A stretch of 64,000 nucleotides of DNA, taken from assembly GCA_907163375.1 (NCBI GenBank), contig CAJQUW010001438.1:1-64000 (forward strand), written 5' to 3'. This DNA comes from Prostheceraeus crozeri. Its lineage: Eukaryota > Platyhelminthes > Polycladida > Euryleptidae. Below are positions 60,801 through 64,000 of this stretch, one piece after another; position 1 is the first letter of the stretch, and each line of letters opens with the position of its first letter. The notes beneath the pieces are model-generated. The model searched no databases. It was given only the letters and a program-made list of their open reading frames with translations, and was not told the origin of the DNA. A program made the position numbers and the translations under genes.

Positions 60801-63594
60801 ATTTATTGCTTTCTTCGCATATGAACTCAATGAGTTCATCCGTAAAAAATGTTTCAAACAGGGTAGATGGTGAATCATGACTCGGCAATTTTGGAGCAGG
60901 CGCAGTCCACGGAAACCTTTGATGACCTCTGTTGCTCTCTTCGAGATCATTTCGCGTCCAGCTTGGGCAGTACATTGTTTTTCTTTTCTTATGAGGTGGT
61001 TCAGAGTAGTTAATTTCGTGAAAGGTATCGTTTGGGTCTTCGTCTTCATGTTCACTATCACCATTATCTCCAAGAGAAGTAATGACCGCAGCCGGAGCTA
61101 GAAGCTGAGTTCTGCTCATATTGTGTATGTTGTAAGTCCCTTCATCAGCACTGTCTTCATCTGTCAGGTCTTTGTTTGCGTCATCTGGTGGCTGGATGTA
61201 TAAGGAGGCAGCTTCTGTATCATCAACTTCCTCCATAAGTTCATGTAGGTAATCCACTGCCTCATTCAAATTCATTCGTCTGCAAGATAAAAATTGTAAT
61301 TAGTGAGATTACTTTCTGGTCTAAATAAGTAACAACGGGAAGAAAAAACTTTTGATTGTTATGCAAACACATACGTCGAATCTTGCAAGATTCGGTGGTG
61401 TATACATAGTAGAGTGACTGATTACAGTGTGAACGTTACAGGTTCGATTCCCGGTAGCGGCAAATGATTTTTCTGTTTATAGTGTGGAGATTCTTCTATA
61501 CTGAAGATTTTTTTATTCATATTTACGATTGAGATATATTTATCTTACAGCAAAATATAACATATTGGTACACTGTGAAAATACAACATATTGACCAGCG
61601 TCAGTTTAAACTGACACTTACCTTAAGTATATTAGCCCAGCGTCAGCTTAGACTGACATTTGAAAAATCATAACCAAACTTATGTGATAACATATTTTCT
61701 TTCAAAACTGGATGGAATAGATGCCCAATAATCTATTTATCATGTGTTCATGTTCATCCGTAAAAAAACAATTTTTACTTACCGTTTCATCCTTGATGTC
61801 TTTGAAGTCGTCATTCTTAAAATGCAATTGAGATAAACAGATACACATATTCAAAAGTATCAATTACTTAAACAAAATCAGTTTAATATAGTTGATATAT
61901 ACGCTATGCAGACATAGCAGTCAAAACAAACCAATTTCTCTATCAAAGAACGCACAGAAATAGCATTTTTTGTAATGTCAGTTTAAACTGACGTGGGTTA
62001 ATATGGGTTAGATTCAAGTTCATGATAAATCATTTCAGACCACAGAACTCCATTTTCCCGCTTTCTCCGAATTCACCCATAAAATGTCATCCATTCCAGA
62101 TAGAGACAATCAAGACCTTCGTCAAATTACGATTTTCTTGCAATATGTATTGAATAAATCTTTATCATACCCTCAGCTTTCTTAAGATCAGTCATTGGTA
62201 AAGGATGACTATAGTAGGTCAAATTTGTGACGGCACAAATCATCATAATCAAACAGAGAGACATATCTTCAATTTGCACCACTAAAGAATCAAAAATCTG
62301 CGCTACGCGGAGGTCACTCAAATTTCCGCGCTGTGGGGATGATACCTTACCGGGTATCCGCGCAGCATATCTTAGAAAACCGTCAACATCTAAGCTGTTT
62401 AATATTTGTGGAATGGATGTTTGCATCATACTTAGCAAAATCACAAAGTAATGGCACTATTCCTAAGACATATCATGTGAAATTATTGAAGAACGCCATC
62501 GTAATAAAACCGATCCGAACTCTGACACACAATAGTATGAAACCGATGATACATGTAAAACAATGAAACATACATGCAAGCTTACCTGCCATTGGTGTTT
62601 TGAATGAAGCAACAGCTACTTTTTGCCGGCGCATCCGCGACCAGTGCGACTATTTGGCACTGTACCTCTTTATCGGACAGAATCAATGGTCCATCGATAC
62701 AAATGTTGAGGTGATCAAGTAAGCGCTTCCACGGAGGTTTCGATGACTTTCCAACATAGAATCCAACCATTACAACATTGCACACTCTTTTTCGCTCACG
62801 AGGATCAAGATTCACAAAGCTCAATAATAGAGGCCATACCTGTACCCGCCTTGATTGTATCGGTGAGAATCCATCGGTATTCAATATGAAATATAATGTA
62901 TTTGGTGAAACACGAGGAAACATTCGTCCAAGTAAAAATGTCAGTGTATTTGTTGACATTAGAATCGTGTCTATCAATTGCTAGCGTTTGAGCATTAGGA
63001 TATTTCTGTAAGATCGTATCAACCTGGCTAGCGAATGGGAGGAAGTACATGTATATTTCTCCGTCTTCACATGTTTCTATTTCTACAGAAGTGGTCCTCA
63101 CAGTTGTTTCTTTCTTCAACTTGTACAAAGTAGGACACTTGTTTGGTCGCGGCAATACATCACCAATTAGTTCAAGTATGTCGCCGACTGCAGCGTCTGA
63201 CAGTATGTGCTTAGATGCGATGGATAAAAATGTTCTGGAGAGTCCAGACACGGTTTCGTGTGAGCAGAAGTTCAGAATCATCATCATCACTACTTTCATC
63301 GAAACTTTGATCAGGTGATTCTGACAAAATCGAGCTTTCGGGTGATTCAAACTTAACTGGCGATGAGGCTCGGAGGGGTTGAAAATTCATGTAAAAATCA
63401 GGGTCATCAACCAGCAGCACTTCATCTCCGCTACTTCGTGATGCCAACATAGTATTCAAATCACTGTTTGATTGTGATTCAGATGTCGAAATTGATGAAT
63501 CAGACGAAGAACCACTTGTCTGAGCAGTAGACCTGCGTATTGATCTCATTCGAGTGTAGGATCGAATGGGGAAGCATTTCTTTCGTTTCACCAT
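54826..63594 (-). CDS. CACTA/EnSpm-type transposase gene, two exon blocks
   Basis: The 5' block (63594-62586) has a Ser/Asp-rich N-terminus, then CSHETVSGLSRTFL and LYFILNTDGFSPIQSRRVQV. It ends CFIQNTNG at a GTAAGC donor. The 3' block (56101-54826) follows CTCAATTTTAG and restores R-YGCPLCLVRGS in frame. It has PFDTMHLVYLGIAKRLL, LHALIHLPNQVKNFGRLTTT and a complete C-terminus ending FEHD. This order is that of animal CACTA/EnSpm-like transposases, DDE enzymes often annotated as uncharacterised proteins. An acceptor (TTGTTCTTTCAG) sits two bases before the ATG, so a 5' untranslated exon is likely. The 5' block needs frame changes near 63255 and 62920, and its usual CxxC pair is not visible. 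The 3' block is uninterrupted for 425 codons. Probably decayed at its 5' half. Confidence 0.75.
57004..57041. repeat. AT microsatellite
   Basis: An interrupted (AT)n tract, ending about 90 bp before the LINE fragment at 57130 and inside the long EnSpm intron. Confidence 0.9.
57130..57275 (-). pseudogene. LINE C-terminal fragment (LINE-e)
   Basis: The minus strand reads QTMAHIVKDCPVTALRDG, then GGLAELHSASEVASTWLASV and a stop. This is the conserved tail of many LINE ORF2 proteins (TM-HIV--CPLT, GGL--LH-ADE-AV-WL). No catalytic domain is present. It lies inside the EnSpm intron, 5' of the RT fragment at 58010-58510 on the plus strand, and could be the tail of the same insertion. Confidence 0.85.
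58010..58510 (-). pseudogene. LINE reverse transcriptase fragment (LINE-f)
   Basis: The minus strand gives, across frames, AFDKVWYQGLLRKLKLMG, then SFLSDRQISVILDGQKSPP, then a GVPQGSMLGPTLF-like block, INDLPD, and LMEYCCHLLAGAPETHLNLL. These are RT palm and C-terminal blocks. The YADD segment between the last two is deleted. At least two frame changes are needed. A CR1/Jockey-group LINE is likely. Confidence 0.85.
58520..59210. other. EnSpm intron sequence, nothing seen
   Basis: AT-rich sequence with a short GC-rich patch near 58925-58960 (CACCGGCTCTCGGGCCGGTGC, a small hairpin). No gene is recognisable. Confidence 0.5.
59349..59406. repeat. PiggyBac left subterminal palindromes
   Basis: GTCAGTTAAAACTGAC (59349-59364) and GTCAGTGAAAACTGAC (59391-59406), 42 bp apart, match the right-end set. 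They could be transposase-binding sites. Confidence 0.8.
59441..61814 (-). CDS. PiggyBac transposase, three exons, uninterrupted
   Basis: Exons 61814-61783, 61279-59714 and 59651-59441 join at GT-AG introns (503 and 62 bp) into exactly 603 codons including the stop. The start MTTSKTSRMKRRMNLNEA has in-frame support across the first splice; the ATG at 61275 would be an alternative. Catalytic aspartates: D277 (SIDEAMVPYYGKHG), D357 (LVFDNFFTS), D470 and D473 (GGVDRVDQ). The last exon gives a C-terminal cysteine-rich domain (RCGQFGCKGTTVYMCKKCN, then GLHPDCFKLFHV), used by the family to bind its ends. An acidic N-terminus and KKRKT near residue 110 may be a nuclear signal. If the last intron is retained, a shorter protein without the cysteine domain ends at 59632. 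Likely functional, or recently so; domestication is possible. Confidence 0.9.
61391..61463 (+). other. tRNA-like sequence in PiggyBac intron 1
   Basis: GGTTCGATTCCCGG is a perfect B-box/T-arm core. GGTGTATACATAGTAGAGTG upstream resembles an A box at tRNA-like spacing, and GCGGCA resembles a tRNA 3' end. I could not pair an acceptor stem or a convincing anticodon arm, so it is more likely a tRNA-derived scrap or SINE head than a working tRNA. Confidence 0.35.
61600..61992. repeat. PiggyBac right subterminal palindromes
   Basis: GTCAGTTTAAACTGAC at 61600-61615, GTCAGCTTAGACTGAC at 61642-61657 (again 42 bp apart) and GTCAGTTTAAACTGAC at 61977-61992, the last a few bases inside the right end. 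The first two lie within intron 1 of the transposase gene. Confidence 0.8.
62012..62580. other. EnSpm intron sequence, nothing seen
   Basis: Frames on both strands here (up to 105 codons) overlap and show no domain. The stretch lies between the PiggyBac right end and the EnSpm splice donor. Confidence 0.45.
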
Positions 63595-63599
63595 CTCTG

Positions 63600-64000
63600 A
63601 AAGAACAAATACAGACCTCCATTCAGGAAATGTCGAATGGCATGTGAAAACAAACGAACATGCATGTACATATTACGTTCGAACGAATCGAACAACTTGG
63701 CGCTACTTTTCACCATGTCAACACGCTCGCTACTAGGACTAATCTTGTGTAGCGCCCAATGCCAAAGAAAGGTGTTGTATCATATTGATTACAATTATCT
63801 CCAGAATATGTATTTGGAATTACTTATGACACATTCAAATGGTTTGTTTAAATTTGAAAGGTGGGAGCTGTCAGTGTAAATGGAGGTAAACCTCCTGTCT
63901 CCATTGCCAATGACGAGTTAACTCGCGCATTGCTCGATCACGTCTAATTGCAGATTAATTCACGTCTAACGATTTGACAGCGTGTTTCGAGTCTCATCAA
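63600..64000. other. Upstream of the EnSpm coding start, nothing firm
   Basis: It probably contains intron and 5' untranslated sequence of the EnSpm-type gene. A small stem, GGAGGTAAACCTCC, lies near 63881. No CACTA-type terminus is visible before the window ends. Confidence 0.45.

Larger units (their letters stand above)
59214..62010 (-). mobile_element. PiggyBac element, apparently complete
   Basis: Left end TTAGCCCATATTAGCCCA (59214) and right end, inverted CTAACCCATATTAACCCA (to about 62011), agree at 15 of 18 positions and have the TTAA-CCC form expected of PiggyBac termini. A perfect TTAA duplication is not visible, so the exact ends are provisional. Five copies of a 16-bp near-palindrome, GTCAGTTTAAACTGAC, lie inside both ends. 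The 2.8-kb length and a full transposase gene fit an autonomous or recently autonomous element, inserted in the long EnSpm intron on the same strand. Confidence 0.75.

Noticed and set aside
60789-61101. Other frames of 74-94 codons overlapping the PiggyBac N-terminus
   Set aside because: They are out-of-frame or antisense shadows of the 602-residue transposase.
1-64000. LTR retrotransposon, Polinton or other virus-like element
   Set aside because: I saw no protease-integrase-type polyprotein, long direct terminal repeats, capsid or protein-primed polymerase signature. All reverse transcriptases here are LINE or Penelope type.

Overview
The window reads as intergenic and repeat-rich DNA from an invertebrate metazoan. 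It is AT-rich. Its ORFs are short, broken or joined by GT-AG introns. The mobile elements are typical of animal genomes: APE-type LINEs, an RTE-like LINE, Tc1/mariner, hAT, PiggyBac, CACTA/EnSpm and a Penelope-like scrap. TACATGTA-type words are frequent, as in many marine invertebrates, but the species cannot be named from this sequence. I saw no bacterial gene organisation, CRISPR array, rRNA, LTR retrotransposon, Polinton or virus-like element.

Layout. 1-6 kb: non-coding DNA with a 0.6-kb inverted repeat and a MITE. 6.2-8.9 kb: a 5'-truncated LINE. 9.4-13.1 kb: short repeats, a near-perfect 56-bp-arm hairpin, an RTE-like LINE remnant and an 801-bp internally deleted Tc1 copy. 14.5-19.3 kb: a second copy of the MITE whose right arm is split by a 4.1-kb LINE with ORF1 and ORF2. 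20.4-21.85 kb: another LINE remnant. 22.7-25.6 kb: a large imperfect palindrome of short TTTATATTTCAG-like units, with a cytosine-rich block in one arm. 26-43.5 kb: mostly unexplained DNA with Penelope and LINE scraps, a dispersed non-coding repeat family (called R here), a 43-bp minisatellite and a nested foldback.

43.6-45.2 kb holds the only good candidate for an ordinary host gene. A TATA box, a six-codon first coding exon and a second exon together predict a 125-residue secreted protein with eight cysteines in the mature part.

46.6-53.2 kb: a non-autonomous hAT-like element, then a hAT transposase gene whose intron splices in frame, followed by a near copy of the first element's right end. 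54.8-63.6 kb (minus strand): a CACTA/EnSpm-type transposase gene in two exon blocks, joined in frame across an intron of about 6.5 kb. That intron carries two LINE fragments and a PiggyBac element whose three exons give an uninterrupted 602-codon reading frame with the catalytic aspartates and C-terminal cysteine domain present. The PiggyBac copy is the best-preserved mobile element here. Most others are fossils.

No clearly new multi-gene system is visible. The most useful leads are the cysteine-rich secreted gene, the intact PiggyBac with palindromic subterminal repeats nested in the EnSpm intron, the 2.85-kb palindrome, and the shared hAT end modules with a high-GC terminus.
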